64,000 nt of DNA from Sulfurimicrobium sp963741495 (GTDB taxonomy: Bacteria > Pseudomonadota > Gammaproteobacteria > Burkholderiales > Sulfuricellaceae): the NCBI GenBank assembly GCA_963741495.1, contig CAVUID010000017.1:162921-226920 (forward strand), in the 5' to 3' direction. The translations under genes were made by a program, and so were the position numbers. Below are positions 55,841 to 63,880 of the stretch, in pieces (position 1 is the stretch's first letter; every line of letters begins with the position of its first letter). The notes beneath the pieces were generated by a model. That model was not told the DNA's origin and did not search any database. It saw only the letters and a program-made list of their open reading frames with translations.

Positions 55841-57274
55841 TTACATTTCAGTCTTTTGATCAGCTGGGTAGCGGCTATAGATCGCCACGAATTCATCGAT
55901 ATTGGCGAGAAAGATATCCACCAGATGCGGATCAAAATGTGTTGCACGCTGCTCGTCCAGCCATTCAACCACTTTCTCGAGTGGCCACGCCTCTTTATAG
56001 ACACGTGATGAACTGAGTGCATCAAAAACATCTGCCAGCGCCACAATGCGGCCAAAAATATGGATATTTTCACCGGCCAAGCCCTGCGGGTAGCCGCTGC
56101 CATCCCATTTTTCCTGATGCTGGTAGGCAATGATACCGGCAGCAACCAGAACGTCACGTCGCGAGTGCCGCAACATGGCGTAACCGATCGCAGGGTGATT
56201 CATCATGATCCGCCGTTCTTCCTCGGTAAAATGTCCGGGCTTCAGCAAAACCTCGTCAGGAATCCCAAGTTTGCCGATGTCATGCAAAGGAGAAGCCGCG
56301 GCGACCAACTCCACTTCTCTCGGCGTCAAGCCCGCCTTCTGCGCCAGCAGTTGGCTGTAGAGTGACACACGCCGGGTATGATTGGCCGTCTCATGTGATC
56401 GTTTCTCTTCGATCACGCCCATGGTGTAGATGGTCTCTCGTAGCGTGCTCTCGATTTCGTCATTGAGGGCGAGCAGCTCCTCATTCTTTTTCTGCAACAT
56501 TTCCTGGTGCGCAATAATCTCTGAATTAAAAAGATTAATCTCATCGGCGACATTGGCAAATTCGCGGCTATTGAATTGATCCGGGCTGACCGGCTGATGC
56601 TGCCTGTAGGCAGCCTTGGCGTGATCAATAAGCGTTTCCAGCGGTTGCTGCACATGATTCTTGATGGTATGAGAAGTATTCACAAAGACCAGCGCAAAAG
56701 CCACGACGGATAACGCCAGCAGGCCTGCCATTACCCATAGGGCATGATTACGATACGCTTTGACATCAAGCTCAATATCTATCGCACCAAGCACGGTACC
56801 CTCGGCAACATCATGGCAGGTGAGACAGTTGAGCCCTCCGTGTCTTGATGCGACGTAGGGAATGATAATGCGGGCAGTTGGCTGGAGCGAAAACTCATCA
56901 AGGATAAATACCGGCTTTTTGTCATCAAACGCCTGCTTGGCGATACTGTCTGCGACCCGCTCCTGCGCCTTTCCCGGACCGTACTGCCTGGTTACCACGT
57001 CGCCTCGAATAATGTTCAGAGCATTAACATGGTGCAGTTCCTTGATCTCATCCAGATAGTAGTCACGCCGATCCATAATACCCGCCTTCATGTGGGCGGT
57101 CAGGCCAGCCTTGACCAATTCGGCATGCACCAGCGCCTGATCTTTGATGGCCTGCGTGGAGAGAGAACGGAAATTAAGGCCTGTAATCAGCAACAATACC
57201 AGCGCCAGAATTGACAGGACATTGACCAGGTTTTTAACCGTGATGGTTTTTATACTCGGTTTTATTATCATCAA
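55841..57274 (-). CDS. Membrane HD-GYP c-di-GMP phosphodiesterase with periplasmic CxxCH sensor
   Basis: The 477-residue protein has an N-terminal helix (about 18-36), a periplasmic domain of Tll0287/DUF3365 style with a single c-type heme motif CLTCHD near residue 150, a second helix (about 178-200), a linker and a C-terminal HD-GYP domain. The catalytic motifs are HDIGKLGIPDEVLL and HQEKWDGSGYPQG. It probably links redox or gaseous ligand state to c-di-GMP breakdown. Its 5' end overlaps the next gene's 3' end by about 41 bp. Confidence 0.9.
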   Translation of the reverse strand: MMIIKPSIKTITVKNLVNVLSILALVLLLITGLNFRSLSTQAIKDQALVHAELVKAGLTAHMKAGIMDRRDYYLDEIKELHHVNALNIIRGDVVTRQYGPGKAQERVADSIAKQAFDDKKPVFILDEFSLQPTARIIIPYVASRHGGLNCLTCHDVAEGTVLGAIDIELDVKAYRNHALWVMAGLLALSVVAFALVFVNTSHTIKNHVQQPLETLIDHAKAAYRQHQPVSPDQFNSREFANVADEINLFNSEIIAHQEMLQKKNEELLALNDEIESTLRETIYTMGVIEEKRSHETANHTRRVSLYSQLLAQKAGLTPREVELVAAASPLHDIGKLGIPDEVLLKPGHFTEEERRIMMNHPAIGYAMLRHSRRDVLVAAGIIAYQHQEKWDGSGYPQGLAGENIHIFGRIVALADVFDALSSSRVYKEAWPLEKVVEWLDEQRATHFDPHLVDIFLANIDEFVAIYSRYPADQKTEM

Positions 57275-57791
57275 CGATTGCCCTTTGCTCGATATCTGGC
57301 AGCGCGAACGAGGTCAGATGGCACGCCGCACCAGAACAAACTACTTTGTTCTCGGGAGAAAAAACCCCGCTCCAACCACTTGTTGCTATTTTAAGCTGTT
57401 CAGACCCCATCCTTGTCAGGGTGAATTTTCCGCCATCGCCCAGCGCATAGCGCAAAACCCAATTGGCTGCCGGCCCCAGGCGAATATCCTTCCCGGCAAA
57501 CCGGGTTTCGATATCCGTTCCTGTCTTGCAAATGACCCCTGCGCTCTCTGCCCAAAGTCCCTCTCTGGTTTTGATGAACTCAAGCAGGATATTCCCATTG
57601 TTTTCTCGAATTGACACCACCAGGGGTTTGCCATCGTCCATCGATGTCTCCTCCCATATCAATGGAAAAGCCTGATCGGCAAGCATAACTCTCAATTCGC
57701 TGATCGTTGCAGCGCATGTTTGTGACGCATGCGCTTCACTGTTCATGGGCAACAGCAGGGGCAAGAAAAGCAAAAGAGATTTTCGGTGCAT
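57234..57791 (-). CDS. Secreted protein of unknown function
   Basis: The 185-residue protein has a signal peptide (MHRKSLLLFLPLLLPMNSEAHAS). The mature part has four cysteines in pairs of spacing (QTCAATI, GVICKTG, KVVCSG, AACHLT). I do not recognise its family. Its 3' end overlaps the HD-GYP gene by 41 bp on the same strand, suggesting cotranscription and perhaps a partner role in the periplasm. The ATG at 57791 was chosen for the signal peptide; an upstream reading begins at 57833. Confidence 0.72.
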   Translation of the reverse strand: MHRKSLLLFLPLLLPMNSEAHASQTCAATISELRVMLADQAFPLIWEETSMDDGKPLVVSIRENNGNILLEFIKTREGLWAESAGVICKTGTDIETRFAGKDIRLGPAANWVLRYALGDGGKFTLTRMGSEQLKIATSGWSGVFSPENKVVCSGAACHLTSFALPDIEQRAIVDDNKTEYKNHHG

Positions 57792-57852
57792 AGCTAGCCT
57801 CATATGATTGGGCGCATGGGGTTTGAAGGCCATTCTACCTACATAAAAACAA

Positions 57853-57889
57853 AACGGCCTAGAGAATTAACTCTAAGCCGTTGTTTTTA
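57853..57889 (-). terminator. Terminator next to the left tRNA fragment
   Basis: AACGGCCTAGAG/CTCTAAGCCGTT is a near-perfect stem with T-tracts on both sides. On the minus strand it directly follows the CCA end of the tRNA fragment, so it is probably the original tRNA gene's terminator. Confidence 0.8.
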
Positions 57890-57932
57890 TGGTGGGCCCG
57901 CACGGACTTGAACCGTGGACCAAAGGATTATG
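57890..57932 (-). other. 3' fragment of a CAU-anticodon tRNA gene (putative attachment-site scar)
   Basis: On the minus strand the sequence reads from CATAATCC through the T-arm (GGTTCAAGTCC) to CCCACCA: the anticodon-to-CCA half of a tRNA-Met/tRNA-Ile2-type tRNA. The 5' half is missing and transposase sequence follows. The same 43 bp, with one mismatch (CCCG versus CCTG), recur at 60619. Half-tRNA duplications are a hallmark of integrase attachment sites. Confidence 0.8.
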
Positions 57933-57940
57933 CAACCCAA

Positions 57941-58061
57941 TGGATGTGGACCTACAATCACGAACGCCCCAACATGGCGCTCGGCGGCATCACCCCGAAA
58001 CTGAAGTTAGTGCTTTTAACCAACTCTACTTCTGACCGCTCCTAAAAATGGGGGGATTACC
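57941..58061 (+). mobile_element. IS3-family transposase C-terminal remnant and IS end
   Basis: The plus strand reads WMWTYNHERPNMALGGITPKLKL and stops at 58045. This is the typical end of an IS3-family OrfB (Asp-Asp-Glu integrase), whose NHERPNMALGG motif is diagnostic. The sequence TCCTAAAAATGGGGGGATTAC after the stop resembles an IS3-type inverted repeat. Only the last ~35 codons survive, starting 8 bp after the tRNA fragment. Confidence 0.8.
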
Positions 58062-58201
58062 GGGCAGCCCGAGTGCAACACGCCAAGTGCAGCGGATGTG
58101 GAGTGGATCCCAGAAACCATGCGTGAATAGTGGTTTCCCCTATGCTTACACTACGGTTTATAGCGTATCCTGAGGCGGATCTATAGCAATAAGGAATTTG
58201 A

Positions 58202-59200
58202 ATGCGCGCCAGTAGGTTTTCTTCGAGATTCGCTCAACCTCTATCTGTGGTTCTGGTCATTGCAATAATGTCTGGCTGTGCGACACAAAGCCCCCCGGTA
58301 CTCCAAAAGGAAGCGACACAACCCATCGCAGCCCAAAAGACTGCCCAGCAAGTCGTTGTATCACAGGCCCCCGTCGCCCCTACATTAAAACGCAAGATAG
58401 CACTTGGTCGAATTACAAACGAAACGAACTACGGCCAATCACTATTGCGTGACAGGCATGATGATCCTCTCGGGAAGCAGGTCACTGACCTCATGAGCAA
58501 AGCGCTAACAGAATCAGGAGCGTACCTTGTTTTCGAGCGACCTGACATCACTCGCTTGCTGGCAGAGAGTCAATTGACCAATACGAAACTCAACTTGGTT
58601 GGGGTCGATGCACTAATCATCGGATCGCTAACTGAGTTCGGCCGTAAAACCTTGGGCGAATCAGGCTTTGTTTCATCCAGCAAACGCCAGGTCGCCTTTG
58701 CCAAGGTTGATGTGCGCGTTGTTGATGTCAATACGGGACATGCCTTTTTTGCTGCTTCTGGGGCAGGCGAAACTTCTACAGAGACCGCATCGACATTCGG
58801 ATTTGGCTCGCGGGCTGGTTACGACGGAACGCTCAACGATGCCGCTATTCGACAAGCGGTATCGGAAGTGGTCAATCGTCTCGCAGTAGAAATGAGCGCC
58901 CGCCCATGGCAAACCTACATTCTTAAAGCGGATGCCGGACTGGTCTATATTGGCGGGGGCAAGAGTCAGGGGATCAAGCCTGGCATGCTGTTCTCCGTTC
59001 AGACGCAAGGCGAGAAAATGAAATCGCCACAAACTGGAACAGAGATCACATTGCCAGGACGTCAGGTTGCACAAATTCGAATTGATTCTAACTTTGGTGA
59101 TAACGAACTTAACGAGGGGTCTGCCGCATCTGTGGTTTCGGGGTCTTTCAGCGGGTACAAGCCTGAACAATTGGTAGTGCGTTTCGAAGGGGCTAAATAA
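58202..59200 (+). CDS. CsgG/HfaB-like outer-membrane lipoprotein
   Basis: The 332-residue lipoprotein has a signal peptide and lipobox (IMSGC, lipidated Cys near residue 25). The CsgG-type domain (about residues 62-225) includes KIALGRITNETNYGQSLL, then ERPDITRLLAESQL, VGVDALIIGSLTEFG and AKVDVRVVDVNTGHAFFAASG. CsgG forms nonameric export pores in curli and HfaB anchors holdfast; no curli subunit is nearby. A C-terminal domain (about 240-330) resembles the post-CsgG FlgT-type domain. It heads a four-gene operon; the Shine-Dalgarno is AAGGAA 7 bp before the ATG. Confidence 0.85.
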   Translation: MRASRFSSRFAQPLSVVLVIAIMSGCATQSPPVLQKEATQPIAAQKTAQQVVVSQAPVAPTLKRKIALGRITNETNYGQSLLRDRHDDPLGKQVTDLMSKALTESGAYLVFERPDITRLLAESQLTNTKLNLVGVDALIIGSLTEFGRKTLGESGFVSSSKRQVAFAKVDVRVVDVNTGHAFFAASGAGETSTETASTFGFGSRAGYDGTLNDAAIRQAVSEVVNRLAVEMSARPWQTYILKADAGLVYIGGGKSQGIKPGMLFSVQTQGEKMKSPQTGTEITLPGRQVAQIRIDSNFGDNELNEGSAASVVSGSFSGYKPEQLVVRFEGAK

Positions 59201-59535
59201 TGCATAAAGGCATAACAACATTACTTGTTGCGGCGGGAGTCCTCATGGGTTCCCTGCTTTCAGGAGGCTGCACTCAAATGCCAACAGAGAAACAAAGCAT
59301 TTCCGATATGCGGCCTCAAATTTCATTTAAGGCCGAGAGAGAACTCGCACAAGCCTCACGTGTTCTCGTGGATGGGCTCGATGTGGGTATGGTCTCGGAT
59401 TTCATTGATGGCAAAGCAGCAGTTCGAGTTCTGCCTGGCACACACATAGTAAGAGTAACTTCCGGTGGTAGCGTCTTGCTTGAGGAAAAGGTTTATCTCG
59501 GCGACGGTGTAAGTCGCTTTTTTATCGTAAAGTGA
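59200..59535 (+). CDS. PEGA-like small lipoprotein
   Basis: The 111-residue protein has a signal peptide with lipobox SGGC near residue 25. The rest (RVLVDGLDVGMVSDFIDGKAAV, then PGTHIVRVTSGG) has the pattern of a PEGA domain: a VDG turn followed by a G-H-V strand. PEGA modules occur in cell-surface proteins. The start overlaps the CsgG-like stop by one base (TAATG). I do not know a described family for this gene in the operon. Confidence 0.6.
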   Translation: MHKGITTLLVAAGVLMGSLLSGGCTQMPTEKQSISDMRPQISFKAERELAQASRVLVDGLDVGMVSDFIDGKAAVRVLPGTHIVRVTSGGSVLLEEKVYLGDGVSRFFIVK

Positions 59536-59545
59536 AGGAAGCAAG

Positions 59546-59908
59546 ATGCGATTATTGGCGTTAGCATTAACAGTTGTGGCCCTTAACGGGTGCGTGGCTC
59601 AACCTATGTACAAATGGGGTGGTTATGAACCCATGCTATACGCAGGGTACAAAGATCCAAACAAGATGGAAGAAATGAAGTTGGGGCTTGAAGCCCACAT
59701 TGCCGCAATGGATAAATCCGGCCAAAAAATTGCACCGGGACTGCTTGCGGAACTGGGAACACTGTATCTCCAGTCCGGCTCCTCAGACAAGGCGATTTCG
59801 ATGTATAAGCGTGAGCGTGATACATGGCCAGAGAGCAAAGGACTAATGGACGTAATGATCAAGAATCTTGAACGGCGAAAGCAAGCTGTCGCGGAGGTTG
59901 TGCTGTGA
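59546..59908 (+). CDS. DUF4810 lipoprotein
   Basis: The 120-residue lipoprotein has a signal peptide and a lipobox (ALNGC, Cys near residue 17), followed by YKWGGYEPMLYAGYKDP, a DUF4810 signature, and a TPR-like C-terminal half (LLAELGTLYLQSGSSDKAISMYKRER). DUF4810 genes typically sit between a CsgG-like gene and a DUF799 gene. The stop overlaps the next start by four bases. Confidence 0.85.
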   Translation: MRLLALALTVVALNGCVAQPMYKWGGYEPMLYAGYKDPNKMEEMKLGLEAHIAAMDKSGQKIAPGLLAELGTLYLQSGSSDKAISMYKRERDTWPESKGLMDVMIKNLERRKQAVAEVVL

Positions 59909-60540
59909 AAAATGCAATCATGGCATTAACGGTTATGTTGTTAGCGGGGTGTGTTGCACAACCCGTAAAATACGACATGAGTGCTTTTCAGGCAGCGGCA
60001 CCACGATCAATTCTAGTAGTCCCGACCATCAATAAATCGCTTGACGTTGATGCACCGAATTATGTTCTTTCAACATTGCCCGTACCCTTGGCAGAAAAGG
60101 GCTACTACATATTCCCCGTCAACACGACTAAATACGTTTTGGAACAAGAAGGCTTGTATGAGGCAGATCGCATTCACATGCAGCCAACTGAGTCTCTAGC
60201 GAAACTATTTGGAGCTGATGCTGTTCTCTATGTAACGATAAATCGATGGGATGCCCAATACGCATTTATTGCGACCACAGTGACGGTTGATTTTGATTAC
60301 CGCATGGTCAGCAAAGATGGAACGGAAATATGGAAAGAACATAAGACCATGCAATATTCACCGCAGAACAGCAGCTCAGGATCACCTATTGCGATGCTAA
60401 TTGTGGCTGTTGTTAATGCTGCGGTCACGCGTGCGGCCCCGAACTACATGCCACTGACTCAACAGGCTAACCAACAGGTCTTCGTTCTTGGCCAGAACGC
60501 ACTACCGGATGGGCCGTATCGGCTGAAGAAGGCACCCTAA
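59905..60540 (+). CDS. DUF799 (GNA1162-like) lipoprotein
   Basis: The 211-residue lipoprotein has a signal peptide and lipobox (LLAGC near residue 16). The DUF799 body includes RSILVVPTINKSLDVDAPNYVLSTLPVPLAEKGYY, LFGADAVLYVTINRWDA and the C-terminal QVFVLGQNALPDGPY. The neisserial homolog GNA1162 is an outer-membrane surface lipoprotein with a nucleotide-binding-like fold. It is the last gene of the operon, 40 bp before a terminator. Confidence 0.88.
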   Translation: MKNAIMALTVMLLAGCVAQPVKYDMSAFQAAAPRSILVVPTINKSLDVDAPNYVLSTLPVPLAEKGYYIFPVNTTKYVLEQEGLYEADRIHMQPTESLAKLFGADAVLYVTINRWDAQYAFIATTVTVDFDYRMVSKDGTEIWKEHKTMQYSPQNSSSGSPIAMLIVAVVNAAVTRAAPNYMPLTQQANQQVFVLGQNALPDGPYRLKKAP

Positions 60541-60579
60541 ACTGTTGGCGTGCGATGAGATCTGGCTAAAGAAAAAACA

Positions 60580-60612
60580 AAACCCAACCAAGCTAACCGC
60601 CTGATTGGGTTT
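60580..60612 (+). terminator. Terminator of the lipoprotein operon
   Basis: AAACCCAA/TTGGGTTT stem with a 17-nt loop, then ATTTATT. On the minus strand it also follows the CCA end of the right tRNA fragment, so it may be bidirectional. Confidence 0.72.
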
Positions 60613-60618
60613 ATTTAT

Positions 60619-60665
60619 TGGTGGGCCTGCACGGACTTGAACCGTGGACCAAAGGATTATGAGTC
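60619..60665 (-). other. Second 3' fragment of the CAU-anticodon tRNA
   Basis: The minus strand reads GACTCATAATCC through CCCACCA, 47 nt, matching the fragment at 57890-57932 for 42 of 43 positions. The sequence 5' of GACTCAT is unrelated to a tRNA D-arm, so again only the 3' half is present. The next ~175 bp to 60842 hold no gene. Confidence 0.8.
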
Positions 60666-60842
60666 AGCCCCCACGCGGTACTACGCAACAACTCACCGCA
60701 CGCTACGTGAATCAAAACAGATGGTTATGATGCTACATGATTTGTGGCATATCATGAAGTGTTGTAACTGTTTGTGGTCAAGTGTCCCCGGAATGCTCCC
60801 TGAAAAAGAAAAAAGCGCAACCCTTCCGGATTGCGCCCATAT

Positions 60843-61705
60843 TCATTTCACCACCGTCACCCGTACCTCCTCTCTAGCCTTACCCCGATAATGATCCAGA
60901 TCGACGCCCTGTAGCTGCGGCACCTTCTTGTAATCGACATTGCCCTGCTTCCAATAACGCGTAACAGAAATACCAAAGCCAGACTCCCGCGAATGTGTCG
61001 CCAGTTCGATCAGCTTGGCCTTGGCGTCATCTACCTTGACCTGCGCTTCATCGACTACAGATTTCCAGCCAAGATAATCCTGCGCTGCCTGCTGCCATGC
61101 AGGATCATCACGAATAACCGTGTCCTGATCACCCAGCGGCGGTGGCGTGTCTTTGTCGAGATAAGGCTGGAATAGACCCCACGCTGCCCTGATCCGTTCG
61201 AATATAGCTTCATCCGGTTCGATAACCACCTGATCCCTGACCTGCCATCGAACACCCAGAGGTATGCGAGTTTCGCCTTGCTCACCATCAACTGGTGCTG
61301 TACCTGTAGCCGGTAGTATTCCGGCACGGTGCCTGACTTGATGGTCTGCCACAGCTCCGAGGTCTGGCCCCTGAATGGGCATTTGATTTCCACCAGCGTA
61401 TCGCCTGCCAGCGTGATGCCATCCAGACTGGCAGAGTAAAGATCATCCACCACCACCTGAGGCTGCATGATGATGCCGGTGTCCGTCTCGAATGCGGTAC
61501 GAGCTATTGGCTCCATCTGCGTGCCGTGGCGCATGGCTTCGGTTTCCACCGTCACCTTGCGTCCGGTCTTCACCAGCCACAGATCATAAGGTGTCTGCCA
61601 GGGTGAAACACCCATGACGGCAGGTGTCTCGCTGGCGTTGCGATATTTGCTTCTATGCTCGTGCCACTCTGGCGAGCCCTGTATGAGTTTGAATAGTGCG
61701 TTCAT
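60843..61705 (-). CDS. YqaJ-type phage recombination exonuclease (frameshifted)
   Basis: The N-terminal ~170 residues match YqaJ/lambda-exonuclease nucleases: GSPEWHEHRSKYRNASETPAVMG, RHGTQMEPIAR, ASLDGI and EIKCPF (the D...ExK catalytic core). The frame changes near 61245, consistent with one missing base in GATGGCAGG, after which a helical C-terminal region reads DQVVIEPDEAIFERI to the end VTVVK. About 288 residues. It processes double-strand ends together with the annealing protein encoded immediately upstream. Confidence 0.82.
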
Positions 61706-62364
61706 TATGCAGCCTCCTTGTCACGGTTGGATTCCAGCATGCGGATGACACGGTTCACTTCCGCCTTGGGGATATGCGCCAGCTCGTCGTAACCGAAGAA
61801 GCCGAGCAGGTTGTTCTCGTCGGTTCCGGTTTCCATGATCAGCCGGTTGATATGGCGCAGCTGGTTGGGAGTAAGCAGATCAGGTTCACCACTATCGTTA
61901 TCCTGCCTGACCACCTTGGGCACGGGACGTGGTGCGTCTAGTCGCGTCGGTTTGGGCGATTCGCTCTGGCCATCTGCTTGCGGCAGGTCTTCTCCGGCAT
62001 AGATGTAGAGTCCCAGCCCATGCAAGGGCGATGGCCTTGACCAGGCAGCGTTGGATACTGGTGTTGATGTCGAATACGCTGGGCGCCAGGAGCGGCTTGT
62101 TCCGGCTGTCCAGCACGGGATGAATCTGGCTCAAGGTGATGCCCCGCACCGTCACGGCCACTTCGACGAAGGTGCCGTAGTCGGTTGCCAGATAAGGCAA
62201 GCCGTCGAAACGTTCCACCGTCCAGGTGGCGGATGAATCGAATTGCCGCAGTTGTGCGACGGCGAAGGGCCAGCTCAGATAGCTGAACTGGCCTTTTTTC
62301 TCCACGTGCTCGCCGACATTGACGGATGCCAGTTGCGGCAAGTAATTGGGGTTGGTGTATTCAT
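61705..62364 (-). CDS. Sak-like (DUF1071) single-strand annealing protein (frameshifted)
   Basis: The protein shows QFSYLSWPFAVAQLR, PYLATDYGTFVEVAVTV and DINTSIQRCLVKAIAL, continuing (after one extra base near 62020) HGLGLYIYAGEDLP, the typical Rad52-like Sak/DUF1071 block. ATG 62364 with AAGGA upstream is the likely start, but needs one missing base in the run CCAACCCCAATT; otherwise a TTG at 62341 would start the frame. It would load on ssDNA made by the YqaJ exonuclease. The stop touches the exonuclease start. Confidence 0.75.
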
Positions 62365-62561
62365 GATGAATTCCTTTCAGATGGGATGCGATAGAAACGA
62401 CAACGCCCGACTGGGCGAGCCATGTCGGGCGTGTCTGGTATTTCCAGCGATAAAGGTTTGCTGGGAGTGCGCGGCGTTTACAAGATTATCGAGCCCTTAA
62501 ACCCCGCTGAACGGCTCTTGTTGTGATTGGCAGGCCTGCCTTGGGTTGCGCACGCTGCTGA

Positions 62562-63504
62562 TCAGGCTGCGAGTTTCAGTGCTTCATCGAGCGCTTTCTG
62601 TTTGATGGGCGACCCGATGCCGAACCACGCTGAATCCAGCCGGTTGTCGGCGTACTGCACGGCGTTCGTGGTCGATGAATTGTGTGACGGCATTCACCAG
62701 ACCCCACGCGGTGTCATTCGCGGATGGCAGGTTGGCACCCATGCCTGAGCCGGCATAGAGGCCGAACACATGGTTGAGCACCTTGATGTTGGGCTGGCGA
62801 TGGAAAGTGCAGCTGCCGGATCACCGAGCACTTCCACCAGTAGCGTCGGGCTTCGAACGGATGCACTGGGTGGTCGGAGAGTCGGCGCATGTCCGACGAT
62901 GAAGTGCTGCCAGGTGGATACGCCCAGCCCGAGCTGCTGCTTGACCTTGTCAGGGTCGAACTTGGTGGTGTGCGGCACCTTGATTGCGCCGGTACTGTTG
63001 CCGGTGGCCATCTGCAGGGTGTTGTTGCATACCACGCGGACCGAGGTGAACTGTGCCGTGGTGGCCAGCGTGCCATCGCAGGCGGTGGCGAGCAGCAGAT
63101 AGGCTTTGACCTGGTCGTTGCCCTTGAGCAGGGCTTCCTGCCCGGTACGGGCCAAGGCCCAGAGTTTCCTGCCGCCCTTGAGGACACCAGCCGTTTCCAG
63201 TTCGAAGCCACCGAGATCGACCAGATCACGGTAGAACTCCAGCACTTCACGTGGTTGCACTTCCTTGTAGCGGTTGGAGACCACGGACAGGGCTTCACCC
63301 GAGTCAGAGCGGTAGAGCACCTTGGCATCATTGAACGGCGCAGGTGATCGTTGCTTTGGAACAGCACCGGGTTGGAGTGGATTTCCCAGTCCATGCCTGC
63401 TTCGCGCAGCCAGACTTCCAGTGGCTGCTTTTCGCTGAGGGGGTTGCCGAGGCCATGCCAGGGGTTTCGCCACGATAGGCCATCGTGTGAATGAGATGTG
63501 CCAT
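62562..63504 (-). pseudogene. DUF932 phage/plasmid-like protein (several frameshifts)
   Basis: The start MAHLIHTMAYRGETP at ATG 63504 (AGGAG upstream) is canonical for the DUF932 family of plasmids, ICEs and prophages. The frame then changes near 63460 and 63340, is stable through the central DUF932 core (SNRYKEVQPREVLEFYRDL, VCNNTLQMA, TWQHFIVGH), and breaks again several times between 62890 and 62640, where pieces LLVEVLGDPA, HVFGLYAGSGMGANLPSAN and WGLVNAVTQ are all recognisable. The end is GSPIKQKALDEALKLAA. Function unknown. Confidence 0.75.
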
Positions 63505-63580
63505 GTTTATTACTCCTGAATGTAAAAAGCCCCGCTGTTCCGGGATGGACGACGGGGCTGTGGGTGGTGTGATGAGAAGT

Positions 63581-63869
63581 TCAGCGTGATTGCGCTTCAG
63601 AGCTTGAGGTTGATGAGGCCGGGTAGTACAGATCTCCGTCGATGTAGCCCACCAGTTTCTTCATGCCGCTGGTTGCCACGCTCGTCAGTAGTCCTGCGAT
63701 GGACAGTCGCCATGACACCGGAGGAGGTGCCCCAGTGGATAGCGAGCACCAGTACGGTCACCAACAAGTCGAGTGCCACATCGTGATGCAAGGCCCGCAG
63801 CATGATTCTGCGCGGAGCTGGCCAACACAGTGTCCCGCCGAGGAAGATCATGAACCCGGTGGTCAACAT
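63581..63869 (-). CDS. Small hydrophobic protein of the mobile region (frameshifted)
   Basis: The N-terminal part has two hydrophobic stretches (MLTTGFMIFLGGTLCW and LDLLVTVLVLAIHWGTSSG). After a frame change near 63700 it continues AGLLTSVATSGMKKLVGYIDG and ends EAQSR. I do not recognise a family; its position next to DUF932 suggests an accessory gene of the mobile element. About 95 residues. Confidence 0.5.
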
Positions 63870-63880
63870 GATCTTCCCCT

